Source: Thiomicrospira sp. WB1
GTDB lineage: Bacteria > Pseudomonadota > Gammaproteobacteria > Thiomicrospirales > Thiomicrospiraceae
Reading direction: 5' to 3'
Assembly: GCF_001507535.1 (NCBI RefSeq)
Contig: NZ_LQBN01000001.1
Location: forward strand, 744,001 to 808,000
DNA: 64,000 nucleotides
Positions 51,914 to 62,827 of this stretch are shown here, one piece after another. A program made the translations under genes and the position numbers. The notes below the pieces were generated by a model. It was not told where the DNA came from and made no database searches. It saw nothing but the letters and a program-made list of their open reading frames with translations. Position 1 is the stretch's first letter, and every line of letters starts with the position of its first letter.

Positions 51914-52441
51914 TCAGCGAAGGTAGAAGTCCATTTGCGCCTGCCACAGCCCCTGGGCTTTCATCAGCAATTCACACACTTCACGCACGCACCCTTGGCC
52001 GCCGTTGTAACGAGAGATGTAATCCACGCGCGAGCGCACTTCCGGGTCGGCGTCGGCGGGTGAGACGGCCAGGCCGACGCGGGTAAGCAAGGGTAGATCC
52101 AGAATATCATCGCCGACGTAGGCAATCTGTTCCAGCGTCAGGCCCAGTTCTTCCACCAGTTTGAGAAAGGTGGGCAGCTTGTCGGGAACGCCCTGATAGA
52201 GGTGTTTGACTTTGAGGTCCTGCATGCGCTTTTCGGTCAGCGGTGAGCGCCGTCCGGTAATGATGGCGATGTCTATGCCGCTTTTCTGCAACATGACCAT
52301 GCCATGCCCGTCGCGCGTGAAAAAGGCTTTGTATTCCTGTCCGTCGTCGCCGTAAATCAGTTTGTTGTCTGACAGGACACCGTCAACGTCCAGAATCAAC
52401 AGGCGAATGGATTGCGCTTTTTTTGCGATGTCGTTGGCCAT
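51914..52441 (-). CDS. kdsC: 3-deoxy-manno-octulosonate-8-phosphate phosphatase (KdsC)
   Basis: 175-residue HAD phosphatase without a cap: LLILDVDGVLSD (nucleophile Asp), IITGRRSPLTEKR, and YVGDDILDLPLL. It releases Kdo from Kdo-8-P. It is normally preceded by kdsD (arabinose-5-P isomerase), but here yrbG precedes it directly with 12 bp between, so kdsD must be elsewhere or absent. Confidence 0.95.
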   Translation of the reverse strand: MANDIAKKAQSIRLLILDVDGVLSDNKLIYGDDGQEYKAFFTRDGHGMVMLQKSGIDIAIITGRRSPLTEKRMQDLKVKHLYQGVPDKLPTFLKLVEELGLTLEQIAYVGDDILDLPLLTRVGLAVSPADADPEVRSRVDYISRYNGGQGCVREVCELLMKAQGLWQAQMDFYLR

Positions 52442-52453
52442 GCGTTTCCCCGT

Positions 52454-53443
52454 TTATCCGGAAACCGTCCGGAAATAAAGAAATATCATATAGCCTATGA
52501 AACTGGCCAGCAATAACCCGCCTTCAATTTTGGTGATCTCGGCCTTGCCTTTCCTTGGGAGGGCAACCATCAACATGGCCAGGGTTAAGGCGAGCATAAT
52601 AGGATAGTCGTGAAGAAGCGTGTTGTTTTCGATCAGTGAAGGCGCGAGCAAGGCCGGCATGGACATGACCGCCAGCAAATTGAACAGGTTGGAGCCGAGA
52701 ATGTTGCCGATCATCAGATCGGACTCGCCTTTGAGAGCCGCAGAAATGGCGGCGGCGAGTTCAGGCAAGCTGGTGCCGATGGCGATAATGGTCAGGCCGA
52801 TGACGACGTCGGGCACCTGAAAAATCTCTGCGATCTCGACCGCGCCCCAGACCATCATTTTAGCGCTGGTCATGAGCACAATCAGGCCCAGCAGTAAAAC
52901 CAGCAATGCCTTCTTTAAAGACATTTTGGGGATGTCGTCGAGTTCATGCTGAGTTTCTTCCGTCAGTGGGTCGTCCGGTGAGACCTGTTTGTTGGCGCGG
53001 ATCATCCAGAACAGCACAACAAACAAAAGCCCAAGCAGAATAATGCCATCGGTCATGTCCAGATCGCGATCGAGCATGAGTACGATGCCGAGCAATGAAA
53101 TGATCAGCAAAATCGGAAATTCACGGCGCAACAAGGAAGACTTGATGGCAATGGGTGCGACCAGCGCGGTGACACCCAGCACCAGGCCGATGTTGGCAAT
53201 GTTGGAGCCGACTACGTTGCCGATGGCCAGTCCGGGACTGTCATCAAGCGAGGCGAGTATCGATACAAAAATTTCCGGGGCCGATGTGCCAAAGCCCAAA
53301 ACCACAATCCCGATCACCAGGGGGGAAATGTTCAAATGAATGGCTGTGCTCGCAGCGCCTTCGATGAATTGATCCGAGCTCCAGACCAGAAGGATCAGGC
53401 CGATGAGCAGAAGGAGGGACGGTAAAATAAGTGCTGTGGTCAT
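52454..53443 (-). CDS. yrbG: Calcium/sodium antiporter of the YrbG (CaCA) family
   Basis: 329 residues, about 10 helices in two homologous halves, each with an alpha-repeat: GFGTSAPEIFVSILA in the first and AIGTSLPELAAAISAAL in the second, which form the cation site. It exchanges Na+ for Ca2+ at the inner membrane. Position before kdsC-lpt and divergent from mla is conserved in gammaproteobacteria. About 250 bp to the divergent gene at 53693 hold no gene I support. Confidence 0.93.
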   Translation of the reverse strand: MTTALILPSLLLLIGLILLVWSSDQFIEGAASTAIHLNISPLVIGIVVLGFGTSAPEIFVSILASLDDSPGLAIGNVVGSNIANIGLVLGVTALVAPIAIKSSLLRREFPILLIISLLGIVLMLDRDLDMTDGIILLGLLFVVLFWMIRANKQVSPDDPLTEETQHELDDIPKMSLKKALLVLLLGLIVLMTSAKMMVWGAVEIAEIFQVPDVVIGLTIIAIGTSLPELAAAISAALKGESDLMIGNILGSNLFNLLAVMSMPALLAPSLIENNTLLHDYPIMLALTLAMLMVALPRKGKAEITKIEGGLLLASFIGYMIFLYFRTVSG

Positions 53444-53692
53444 AAAGCAACTCGGTTAAAATCTGCGTTTTACGTACTTGGAAACCCTGTCGGGTGCCAA
53501 GCCACGTTCAGACTGTTACAATGTTGTAAAGTGTATGTGCAAGCCGGATGGGCGTGCCTTACATTCGGTTGCCGATTTTGGCGATTGAAGAGGCGGTTGA
53601 CGTGACGTTTTGCCATCGTGCCGCCACCAAAGACCCCGATTATATAATTTTTCGCAATTGAAATAAACGATGTTTATGAGGACGTCCCAAAA

Positions 53693-54358
53693 ATGTTGAC
53701 ATTTGGCACACAGGGCTGGCATCAAGTCATGGGCAAATCACCCGGTTCGGGCTGGGTGGATTTTTACCCTTCGGACATGCCTGAAGACTGGCGTCTGGAT
53801 TTTTACAGTTCGTTTTTTGATTGTCTGTTGGTGAGTCAGTCAACGTGGGAACCTTGTGATTCGGACTGGCTGGCCATGGTTGAAGAAAGTCTGGCAGATG
53901 AGGCCTTTGTTTGGGTGCTTGAGGTTGAAACCCCAAGTGATGAGGCCATGGCGGCGATCCAGCTTCTTGCCAAGCAGCCGGGGTTTTCGTCGCTGCATTT
54001 GTTGTGTCGAGCGCCGCAGGCGCAGTGGTTGTCTCAATTGCCGAAATCGGTTTCGATCACGTTGGCGGTGCCCGAGTCTGAAAATGTTGAAACGGCCAAG
54101 CAGCATTGGCAGGCGTTTTTGGCCGGTTCCGACTGGGATTGGACGGTGAGCGGCATGCACTTGATTGGCGCGCCGCTGGGGTATTGGCCCAACTTGCCCG
54201 ATGATCCAAAACAACAGGCCGGTTGGCTGCAGACGTTTGCCGCCAGTCTGCCCGAGGGCTGGCAGGCGTCTCCCGTTCCTTGCGTGACCGGAGCGCAGGT
54301 CTCGGCGCAGACGCTCAGGGCGTTGAAAGTCATGGCGGATGTGTTGAGGTTAAGATAA
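53693..54358 (+). CDS. Uncharacterised protein upstream of mla
   Basis: 221 residues, soluble, rich in Trp and acidic residues. I do not recognise it with confidence. The start (MLTFGTQGW, then FYPSDMPEDWRLDFYSSFFD) loosely recalls the first strand-helix of DUF72 TIM-barrel proteins (GTSGW, FYP, YYA..F), but later DUF72 motifs are not evident and the protein is short. It ends 41 bp before mlaF on the same strand and may be cotranscribed with mla. Confidence 0.7.
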   Translation: MLTFGTQGWHQVMGKSPGSGWVDFYPSDMPEDWRLDFYSSFFDCLLVSQSTWEPCDSDWLAMVEESLADEAFVWVLEVETPSDEAMAAIQLLAKQPGFSSLHLLCRAPQAQWLSQLPKSVSITLAVPESENVETAKQHWQAFLAGSDWDWTVSGMHLIGAPLGYWPNLPDDPKQQAGWLQTFAASLPEGWQASPVPCVTGAQVSAQTLRALKVMADVLRLR

Positions 54359-54399
54359 TGCCCATCACGCCACGCCATGAATACTCGAGAGGATAAAGC

Positions 54400-55200
54400 A
54401 TGTCGGCATTGATTGAAATTCGGGATTTGACCTTTTCACGCGCCGGGCGCAAGATCTTTGACGGTCTGAGTCTGGACGTGCCGGCGGGCAAGATTACCGC
54501 GATTATGGGGCCAAGCGGGACGGGGAAGACCACCTTGCTCAAGTTAATTGCCGGGCAGCTCTCACCCGACTCGGGCACCATCAAGGTCAATGGCGAATTG
54601 GTGCACCGGATGAGTCGGCGCAAGCTGTATGACTTGCGTTCGCAAATGGGCATGCTGTTTCAAAGTGGTGCTTTGCTGACCGATTTGAATGTGTTCGACA
54701 ATGTGGCGTTTCCTCTGCGTGAACACACCGATCTGCCTGAAGTGTTGATTCGCCCTTTGGTGTTGATGAAGCTCCAGGCGGTCGGCTTGCGCGGCGCCCG
54801 AAATTTGAAGGCTTCGGAATTGTCCGGCGGGATGGCGCGACGTGTGGCACTGGCCCGGGCCATTGCCATGGACCCGAGTATGATTTTCTATGATGAGCCT
54901 TTTGTCGGTCAGGACCCGATTACCATGGGCGTGCTTATTTCTCTGATCAAAAAGCTCAACGACAGTCTGAAGCTGTCGAGTGTCGTGGTGTCGCACGATG
55001 TGGCGGAAGTCCTTTCCATTGCCGATTTTGCCTGTGTGATTGCCAATGGTCAGGTGGTGGCCGAAGGGGATTCGGAGTCGTTGTATCAAAGTGAATCCCC
55101 CCAGGTTCAGCAATTTTTAAAAGGCCTGCCCGATGGACCGGTGCCGTATCATTACCCGGTCGCGGCATTTGGTGATGACCTGAAAACGGAGGCCTCATGA
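54400..55200 (+). CDS. mlaF: Phospholipid ABC transporter ATP-binding protein MlaF
   Basis: 266 residues. Walker A GPSGTGKTT, Q-loop LFQSGALLTDLNVFDNVAFP, signature LSGGMARRVALARAIA, Walker B MIFYDEPFVGQDP. Powers MlaFEDB, which moves phospholipids between membranes to keep outer-leaflet asymmetry. GAGGATAAAGC precedes the ATG. Four-base overlap with mlaE. Confidence 0.96.
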   Translation: MSALIEIRDLTFSRAGRKIFDGLSLDVPAGKITAIMGPSGTGKTTLLKLIAGQLSPDSGTIKVNGELVHRMSRRKLYDLRSQMGMLFQSGALLTDLNVFDNVAFPLREHTDLPEVLIRPLVLMKLQAVGLRGARNLKASELSGGMARRVALARAIAMDPSMIFYDEPFVGQDPITMGVLISLIKKLNDSLKLSSVVVSHDVAEVLSIADFACVIANGQVVAEGDSESLYQSESPQVQQFLKGLPDGPVPYHYPVAAFGDDLKTEAS

Positions 55201-55982
55201 AACAGCCTGTATTGAATGCATTGGGGCATATTGGTCGCCAGACGCTGGGTATTCTGGCGCAATGGGGGCGAGCAGGCTTGTTCCTTTTGCACCTTTTGCC
55301 GGCATTGCCGTATTCGGTTTATCGTTTGGAATTGCTGATCAAACAGGTGTACTTCACCGGTGTGTTGTCCCTGCCCATTATTTTGACGGCCGGTTTGTTT
55401 GTGGGCATGGTGTTGAGCCTGCAGGGCTATAACGTGCTGGTTGATTTCAACTCTGAGGAGGCGGTGGGAACCATGACGGCCTTGTCGTTGCTACGTGAAC
55501 TGGGGCCGGTGGTCGCGGCCCTGCTGTTTGCCGGTCGGGCAGGGTCTGCCATGACCGCTGAGATCGGCCTGATGAAGTCGACCGAACAGCTTTCAGCACT
55601 GGAGATGATGGCGGTTGATCCGCGTAAGTTTGTGTTTGCCCCGCGCTTTAGCGCGACGCTGATTGTGATGCCATTGCTTTCACTAATGTTCATTGCCATG
55701 GGGATTCTGGGCGGTTACATGGTTGCCGTTGGATGGCTCGGCGTGGACGAAGGCGCTTTCTGGTCGCAGATGCATGCGTCGGTGGATTGGCGTGAAGACG
55801 CCGTCAACGGCATCATCAAGTCGGTGGCGTTTGGCGTGTTGATTGCGGTGATTGCCCTGTTTCAGGGGGAAGATGCGGTGCCGACCTCGGAAGGCGTCAG
55901 TGGGGCGACGACCCGGACGGTGGTTCAGTCGTCCTTGGGTATTTTGGCGCTGGACTTTGTGTTGACGGCGGTGATGTTTTAG
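55197..55982 (+). CDS. mlaE: Phospholipid ABC transporter permease MlaE
   Basis: 261-residue permease with about five helices. VSLREL-like LLRELGPVVAALLFAGRAGSAMTAEIGLM is the conserved MlaE loop; EQLSALEMMAVDPRKFVFAPR follows. Works as a dimer with MlaF and the MlaD hexamer. ATGA overlap with mlaF. Confidence 0.96.
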   Translation: MKQPVLNALGHIGRQTLGILAQWGRAGLFLLHLLPALPYSVYRLELLIKQVYFTGVLSLPIILTAGLFVGMVLSLQGYNVLVDFNSEEAVGTMTALSLLRELGPVVAALLFAGRAGSAMTAEIGLMKSTEQLSALEMMAVDPRKFVFAPRFSATLIVMPLLSLMFIAMGILGGYMVAVGWLGVDEGAFWSQMHASVDWREDAVNGIIKSVAFGVLIAVIALFQGEDAVPTSEGVSGATTRTVVQSSLGILALDFVLTAVMF

Positions 55983-56060
55983 TCAAACGCTTGGTGTGGC
56001 ACGCTTGGCATGGCGTGAGCGATAACAATGAACGAGTTTGGATCAAAAGGAAAGCGGATC

Positions 56061-56528
56061 ATGACGCGTAAACAATGGATTGAAATCTGGGTGGGGATGT
56101 TTGTGCTGATGGGAATCATTGCGCTAGCCGTGGTGGCGTTCAAAGTCAGCAATTTTCAAGGGCTTCAGGAGCGCAGCAGTTATCAGGTCCATGCCCTGTT
56201 TGATAACATCGGTGGCTTAAAAGAGCGGGCCCCGGTGAAACTCAGTGGCGTGGTGATTGGTCGGGTGAATGAGATTAAAGTCGACCCGGACACCTACTTT
56301 GCCAAGGTCTCGATGTCGATTTACGACGATTTTGATCAGTTGCCGATTGATACGTCGGCTTCCATCCTGACCTCGGGGTTGCTGGGGGATCAGTACATCG
56401 GATTGAACGTGGGGGCCGATGATCTGTTTCTGAAAGAGGGGGATCGCATTGAGCTGGTGCAGTCGGCGATTGTGCTTGAAGATCTGATCGGCCAGTTTCT
56501 GACCAAATTTGCAGACAGTGGGGAGTAG
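56061..56528 (+). CDS. mlaD: Phospholipid-binding MCE-domain protein MlaD
   Basis: 155 residues: N-terminal transmembrane helix (about 5-27) and a single MCE domain (YQVHALFDNIGGLKERAPVKL, ILTSGLLGDQYIGL). Start at 56061 after AAAGGAAAGC; a 56028 start is open but lacks a site. Forms a hexameric ring on MlaE. Followed by mlaC after 3 bp. Confidence 0.94.
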   Translation: MTRKQWIEIWVGMFVLMGIIALAVVAFKVSNFQGLQERSSYQVHALFDNIGGLKERAPVKLSGVVIGRVNEIKVDPDTYFAKVSMSIYDDFDQLPIDTSASILTSGLLGDQYIGLNVGADDLFLKEGDRIELVQSAIVLEDLIGQFLTKFADSGE

Positions 56529-56531
56529 GCG

Positions 56532-57179
56532 ATGAATAAATGGGTAACCGGTTTGACGACTGCTTTGTTTGGTTGGACGCTGTGCCTGTCTCAGGCCATG
56601 GCGTCCACGCAAGCGGATGAGGCGGGTGCAATGGTGCAGTCGGTGTCGGAAAAAGTGGTGGCGGAACTGAACCAGAATCGCACCCGGTATGAGGGCAATC
56701 CTCAGGCCGTCAAAGCCTTTGCTGAGGAATACGTTCTGCCTTATGTGGATACGTTCCGCATGGCACGCTATGTGATGGGGCGCTATTGGAAACTGGCGTC
56801 CGAAACACAGCAGGAAGCGTTTGCCGAGGCGTTTAAAACCATGTTGTTGCGTTCCTATTCCAAGAGCCTCCTCAAGCTGGAAATTGATTCGGTTAAAGTG
56901 ACACGCATCACTGAAGAGCGCCCGGGGCGTGCATCAATTCAGAGTGAGGTGTTGCAGGCCGATGGCAATGCTTCCCGCGTGGATTACCGGGCGTATTACA
57001 GTGACACCAAGCAGCGTTGGCTGCTGTACGATATGACGGTGGAAGGCGTGAGTTTACTGCTCAATTACCGCAAAACCTATGGCTCCGAGTTTGCCAGCAA
57101 AGGGGTGGCGCGTGTGATCAACGAGTTGGAGTCAAAAAATCAGGAAGCGCTGGCGGAACAAAGCGAGGCGGCCGCGTGA
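56532..57179 (+). CDS. mlaC: Periplasmic phospholipid carrier MlaC
   Basis: 215 residues. Signal peptide to about MAS-TQA, then the Tol-Tol-Ttg2 fold (AEEYVLPYVDTFRMARYVMGRYW, GRASIQSEVL, YDMTVEGVSLLLNYRKTYGSE). Carries phospholipid between MlaFEDB and the outer-membrane MlaA complex. Stop overlaps the mlaB GTG start. Confidence 0.94.
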   Translation: MNKWVTGLTTALFGWTLCLSQAMASTQADEAGAMVQSVSEKVVAELNQNRTRYEGNPQAVKAFAEEYVLPYVDTFRMARYVMGRYWKLASETQQEAFAEAFKTMLLRSYSKSLLKLEIDSVKVTRITEERPGRASIQSEVLQADGNASRVDYRAYYSDTKQRWLLYDMTVEGVSLLLNYRKTYGSEFASKGVARVINELESKNQEALAEQSEAAA

Positions 57180-57487
57180 AGACGGTGAATCTGTCACATG
57201 AAACTGCGGCAGTGTTCGAGCAGTCGTGTTTGCGTCTGTCCGGTCAGATTGAAGCTGAGGCCGTGACTCAGATCTATCAACAGATGCTCAAAACCCCTTT
57301 GGAACCCATTGATCAGGTGGATTTGTCTCAGGTCACCTCGCTGGATTCGAGTTGTTTGTCATTACTGCTCTATCTTCAATCGCAGCAAACATCCCCGGTG
57401 ACCGTGGTGGGCCTGCCTGAGCAAGCTCAGGATCTGGTGAGTCTGTATGATCTGCAGGACGTCTTAAACTGGGCGCCTCCCGCTTGA
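57176..57487 (+). CDS. mlaB: STAS-domain protein MlaB
   Basis: 103 residues of STAS fold (LRLSGQIEAEAVTQIY, VDLSQVTSLDSSCLSLLLYL), the cytoplasmic regulator of MlaF. The Ser in the LDSS position matches the STAS loop. Start is GTG at 57176 overlapping the mlaC stop as GTGA; the longer frame upstream runs through mlaC. Confidence 0.9.
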   Translation: MKTVNLSHETAAVFEQSCLRLSGQIEAEAVTQIYQQMLKTPLEPIDQVDLSQVTSLDSSCLSLLLYLQSQQTSPVTVVGLPEQAQDLVSLYDLQDVLNWAPPA

Positions 57488-57518
57488 GGGGCGCCTCGTA
57501 AAAACGCATGCAAAAACC

Positions 57519-57530
57519 GCCAGGCCTGGT
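57519..57530. repeat. One-mismatch palindrome copy between mlaB and the ABC exporter
   Basis: GCCAGGCCTGGT. With flanks AAACC/GGTTT it is a 22-bp near-palindrome with one mismatched pair (57514-57535). Confidence 0.8.
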
Positions 57531-57564
57531 GGTTTGAGTAAAACACAAGGATGATAAAAGATTT

Positions 57565-58494
57565 ATGAGCACACCGTTTCCCGCTGTGTCATTTCAAAAT
57601 GTTCAAAAAAGCTATGGCGACTTGTCGGCCTTAAAGGGCGTCAGTTTTGATGTGCGCCCGGGATGTTTTTTTGGTTTGCTGGGCCCAAACGGGGCCGGCA
57701 AATCCACCCTGATTAATTGCATGTCAGGATTGGTGCGCCCGACCGACGGCCAGGTGTCGATTCAGGGACAGGATGTGATCAAGAATTACCGCGAAGCCCG
57801 GCGCCTGGTCGGGGTGGTGCCGCAGGAGCTGATCGCCGATCCGTTTTTCTCCATTCGTGAGTTGCTCGATATTCAAAGCGGCTATTTTGCCCTGCGCGGG
57901 GCCGCTCAGAATCGCTGGATTGACTATCTGTTAGAGCGTCTGGCGCTCAAGGACAAATCAGATGCCCTGACCCACGAGCTGTCCGGGGGGATGAAGCGGC
58001 GCGTTCTGATTGCCATGGCGCTGGTGCACAAGCCTCAGGTTGTGGTGCTGGATGAGCCCACAGCGGGCGTGGATGTGGATTTGCGCAAAACGCTCTGGGA
58101 TTTTACCAAGTCGCTGCATCGGCAGGGGCATACCATTATCCTGACGACGCATTATCTGGAAGAGGCCGAAGCGTTGTGTGAGGATGTGGCGATTATGAAA
58201 GGCGGCGAACTCAAAGCGCTTGAAACCACGGACGCTCTGTTGTGTCGCCATCAATACCGCTATCTGCGCGTCAAAACCATGGCGCCGGTGGCGTCGGACG
58301 CCTTGGTCGCGCCCTTGCAGTCGCGATTGGAAGAGCAGGACGCCAACGGCTTTCTGTTGCGCCTGGAAAAAGACATTGCCATCAATGAGGTGTTGGATTG
58401 GTTGGGTCAGAGTCAGGTATCGGTGCAGGATATTAACAGTCGGGATGCCACGCTCGAAGAGGTGTTTTTGGATTTGACGGGGGAGGCGCAATGA
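57565..58494 (+). CDS. yadG: ABC-2 type exporter ATP-binding protein (YadG-like)
   Basis: 309 residues. Walker A GPNGAGKST, signature LSGGMKRRVLIAMALV, Walker B VVVLDEPTAGVDVDLRKTLW, H-loop TTHYLEEAE, plus a C-terminal extension. Pairs with the permease that starts in its last codons (ATGA). The substrate of YadGH is not known. Location between mlaB and ibaG recurs in gammaproteobacteria. Confidence 0.92.
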   Translation: MSTPFPAVSFQNVQKSYGDLSALKGVSFDVRPGCFFGLLGPNGAGKSTLINCMSGLVRPTDGQVSIQGQDVIKNYREARRLVGVVPQELIADPFFSIRELLDIQSGYFALRGAAQNRWIDYLLERLALKDKSDALTHELSGGMKRRVLIAMALVHKPQVVVLDEPTAGVDVDLRKTLWDFTKSLHRQGHTIILTTHYLEEAEALCEDVAIMKGGELKALETTDALLCRHQYRYLRVKTMAPVASDALVAPLQSRLEEQDANGFLLRLEKDIAINEVLDWLGQSQVSVQDINSRDATLEEVFLDLTGEAQ

Positions 58495-59261
58495 TTCCGT
58501 TGTCTTGGTTAGGCGGCTGGTCGCTGTTTGTGAAAGAGGTTCGCCGTTTTTATTCCGTGGCGGTGCAGACAGTGTTTGCGCCCGTGGTGGCGTCATTGCT
58601 GTATCTGTTGATTTTCGGTCAGGTGATCGACACGCGAATGGAGGTGTTTTCCGGTCTGGATTACAGTCAGTTTCTGATCCCGGGACTGGTGATGATGACC
58701 ATTCTGCAAAACGCCTTTGCCAATACCTCATCCAGCCTGATTCAATCGAAGATGCATGGCAATCTGACGTTTGTGCTGCTCAGCCCGGTCTCGCCACTTG
58801 GGTTTTATCTGGCGTTTGTGGGCGCCTCGATCATTCGCGGCTTGGCCGTTGGCATTGGCGTGCTGCTGGTGGGCTGGATCGGGTTTGATCTGACCTGGCA
58901 GTCGCCGGCCTGGGTGTTGCTGTTTGCCGTGTTGAGTGCCGCCGTGATGGGGGCTGTGGGGATGATTGCCGGGATTGTGTCGGACAAGTTTGACCATCTG
59001 GCCGCGTTTCAGAATTTCATCATTATTCCGCTGACGTTTCTCAGCGGTGTGTTTTATTCGATTCAGGCCTTGCCCGGTTTCTGGGAAGCTGCGTCTCATT
59101 TCAATCCGTTTTTCTACATGGTGGACGGTTTTCGCTATGGGTTTTTTAATGCCTCGGACGTCTCCCCCGGTTTGAGTTTGCTTGTGACGCTGGTCTTCTT
59201 TTTGATTGTCACGGTGATTAATCTGATTTTATTGTACAAAGGCGTTAAAATACGCGACTGA
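58491..59261 (+). CDS. yadH: ABC-2 type exporter permease (YadH-like)
   Basis: 256 residues with six hydrophobic helices; QTVFAPVVASLLYLLIFG, LIPGLVMMTILQNAFANTSSSLIQSK and FLSGVFYSIQALPGFWE are the ABC2_membrane signatures. Translationally coupled with the ATPase. Confidence 0.92.
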   Translation: MIPLSWLGGWSLFVKEVRRFYSVAVQTVFAPVVASLLYLLIFGQVIDTRMEVFSGLDYSQFLIPGLVMMTILQNAFANTSSSLIQSKMHGNLTFVLLSPVSPLGFYLAFVGASIIRGLAVGIGVLLVGWIGFDLTWQSPAWVLLFAVLSAAVMGAVGMIAGIVSDKFDHLAAFQNFIIIPLTFLSGVFYSIQALPGFWEAASHFNPFFYMVDGFRYGFFNASDVSPGLSLLVTLVFFLIVTVINLILLYKGVKIRD

Positions 59262-59283
59262 TTTTGCCAACCAAGGGGGCCTT

Positions 59284-59505
59284 ATGTCACCAGAAAAAAT
59301 TCGTGAGCGGATTCAGGCGGTTTTGCCGGACGCGCAAGTGGTTACCAGCGGTGAGGACTGTAATTTTGCGGTGGAGGTCACCAGCGGACAGTTTGAAGGC
59401 AAAAAACCGCTTCAATGTCACCGCATGGTGAATGATATTTTTAAAGACGAACTGGCCGATGGACGTCTGCATGCGCTGTCGATCAAAACCAAGACCCCCG
59501 GCTAA
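59284..59505 (+). CDS. ibaG: BolA-family protein IbaG
   Basis: 73 residues: the BolA fold with VVTSGEDCNFAVEVTSGQFEGKKPLQCHRMVNDIF. The Cys in GEDCNF and the His in CHRMV are candidate Fe-S ligands shared with a monothiol glutaredoxin partner. It sits before murA, as in E. coli and Pseudomonas. Confidence 0.94.
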   Translation: MSPEKIRERIQAVLPDAQVVTSGEDCNFAVEVTSGQFEGKKPLQCHRMVNDIFKDELADGRLHALSIKTKTPG

Positions 59506-59508
59506 TGA

Positions 59509-60771
<1,263 letters not shown>

Positions 60772-60800
60772 ACACGAACACCAAGTACAAAGGTCGATCT

Positions 60801-61442
60801 ATGGCAGACCCGTTAACCATTGCTTTGTCCAAAGGACGCATCTACAAGGATACCTTGCCCTTACTCAAAGCCGCAGGCATTGAGCCAGCAGAGGATCCGT
60901 CCAAATCGCGAAAACTGATTATCCCCACCAATCACGATCACATTCGTTTGCTGATCGTCAGAGCCACCGATGCGCCGACCTATGTGGCGCATGGGGCGGC
61001 CGATCTGGGCGTGGCCGGTAAGGACGTGTTGATGGAGGCGCCCACAGACAACATCAATGAATTGCTGGATCTTCAGATTGCGACCTGTAAGCTGATGGTT
61101 GCCGGGCCGGAAACGCCGAAACCGACCGGCCACCGTCTGAAAATTGCCACCAAGTACATTCAGTCGGCCACGGCTTATTACGCTCAGAAAGGTGAGCAGG
61201 TGGATCTGATCAAGCTCTATGGCTCCATGGAGATTGCGCCGCTGATTGATCTGGCAGATAAAATCGTTGATCTGGTCGACACCGGGAATACGTTGCGGGC
61301 CAATCACCTGAAGCCGGAAGAGCACATTGCCGACATCAGTTCCCGGTTGATTGTGAATGAGCATGCTTATAAGACCAAGTTTGCCCAGATTGATGCCATT
61401 GTGAAACAGTTTAAGTCAGCCGTGGATGCGGCCGCTTCCTGA
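60801..61442 (+). CDS. hisG: ATP phosphoribosyltransferase, short form (HisG_S)
   Basis: 213 residues, first step of histidine synthesis. [18 protein letters not shown], the [13 protein letters not shown] segment, and [14 protein letters not shown], the PRPP-binding loop. It lacks the C-terminal regulatory domain of the long form, so it should need HisZ, which is not in the window. Confidence 0.96.
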   Translation: MADPLTIALSKGRIYKDTLPLLKAAGIEPAEDPSKSRKLIIPTNHDHIRLLIVRATDAPTYVAHGAADLGVAGKDVLMEAPTDNINELLDLQIATCKLMVAGPETPKPTGHRLKIATKYIQSATAYYAQKGEQVDLIKLYGSMEIAPLIDLADKIVDLVDTGNTLRANHLKPEEHIADISSRLIVNEHAYKTKFAQIDAIVKQFKSAVDAAAS

Positions 61443-61463
61443 CAACCTATTAGTGAGTTGATT

Positions 61464-62762
61464 ATGTTGAAGATTGAAACCCTTTCTGCCAATGCCCCGG
61501 ATTTTTATCAAAGACTGGACCAGTTGCTGGACTGGGAGGGCGTCTCGGATGCGTCGGTCAATGAGGTGGTGCGTGATGTGCTCAAAGCCGTTCGTCAGCA
61601 AGGCGATCAGGCGCTGCTGCAATACACCGAAAAGTTTGATCGGTTGTCGCTGCAGGACGCCGCGGAGCTTGAAATCCCAGCGAGTGAACTGAAAGCCGCT
61701 CTGGCACGTATTCCGGCCAAGCAGCGTGAGGCGTTGGAGTTTTCAGCCCAGCGCGTGCGCCAGTATCATGAACGGCAGGTCGGGACCTCCTGGTCTTATA
61801 CCGAAGACAATGGCACCTTGCTGGGCCAACAGGTCACGCCGCTTGATAAAGTCGGGCTTTACGTGCCAGGCGGCAAGGCAGCCTACCCGTCTTCGGTGGT
61901 GATGAACGCCGTGCCGGCGAAAGTCGCCGGGGTCGAGCAATTGATCATGGTGGTTCCGACCCCGGATGGGGAAGTCAACGACATGGTGTTGGCAGCGGCG
62001 GCGATCTGCGAGGTCGACCGGGTGTTCACGCTTGGTGGGGCTCAGGCCGTGGCGGCTCTGGCTTATGGAACGGAAACTGTGCCTCAGGTGGATAAGATTG
62101 TGGGGCCGGGTAATATTTTCGTGGCGACTGCCAAGCGTGAAGTATTCGGCACGGTGGGCATTGATATGATTGCCGGGCCGTCTGAGATTCTGGTGTATTG
62201 CGATGGGCAGACGGATGCCGACTGGATCGCCATGGATCTGTTCTCTCAGGCCGAACACGATGAGGATGCGCAATCGATTCTGGTGACCCCGGATGCCGAT
62301 TTTGCCCAGAAAGTCGAGCAAAGCATTCAAAAGCTGGTCGGTGAGATGCCGCGAGAAGCGATTATCCGAAAAGCACTTGAGACGCGCGGGGCGATTATCG
62401 TGGTGGAGAACGAAGCGCAAGGCTGTGAGGTGATCAATTATGTGGCCCCGGAACATCTGGAGTTGTCGGTGGCCGATCCGCAGGCGATGCTGCCAAGCAT
62501 TCGTCATGCGGGGGCGATTTTTATGGGTCGCTACACGGCCGAAGCACTGGGTGACTATTGTGCCGGTCCCAACCATGTTTTGCCGACCTCGCGCACCGCG
62601 CGTTTCTCCTCGCCTTTGGGTGTCTATGACTTTCAGAAACGATCCAGTCTGATTATGTGCTCGCCGGAAGGCAGCCAGACACTGGGTGAGTACGCCGCTG
62701 AGCTGGCCGATGGGGAAGGCTTGCAGGCCCATGCTCGCTCGGCCCGGTATCGCTTGAAATAA
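61464..62762 (+). CDS. hisD: Histidinol dehydrogenase (HisD)
   Basis: 432 residues; oxidises L-histidinol to histidine in two NAD+ steps. [52 protein letters not shown] and the zinc/catalytic [26 protein letters not shown] are all present. ATG at 61464 after GTGAG. hisC and algW/degS, which commonly follow, are absent; nif3 is next. Confidence 0.97.
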   Translation: MLKIETLSANAPDFYQRLDQLLDWEGVSDASVNEVVRDVLKAVRQQGDQALLQYTEKFDRLSLQDAAELEIPASELKAALARIPAKQREALEFSAQRVRQYHERQVGTSWSYTEDNGTLLGQQVTPLDKVGLYVPGGKAAYPSSVVMNAVPAKVAGVEQLIMVVPTPDGEVNDMVLAAAAICEVDRVFTLGGAQAVAALAYGTETVPQVDKIVGPGNIFVATAKREVFGTVGIDMIAGPSEILVYCDGQTDADWIAMDLFSQAEHDEDAQSILVTPDADFAQKVEQSIQKLVGEMPREAIIRKALETRGAIIVVENEAQGCEVINYVAPEHLELSVADPQAMLPSIRHAGAIFMGRYTAEALGDYCAGPNHVLPTSRTARFSSPLGVYDFQKRSSLIMCSPEGSQTLGEYAAELADGEGLQAHARSARYRLK

Positions 62763-62786
62763 ATGCATTCATCGGGCCTGGATTTG

Positions 62787-62798
62787 ACCAGGCCTGGT
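62787..62798. repeat. Palindrome copy between hisD and nif3
   Basis: Exact copy with GATTTG on the left and TAATTT on the right. Confidence 0.9.
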
Positions 62799-62827
62799 TA
62801 ATTTGGAACCAACCGCAAGGGGGAGCC

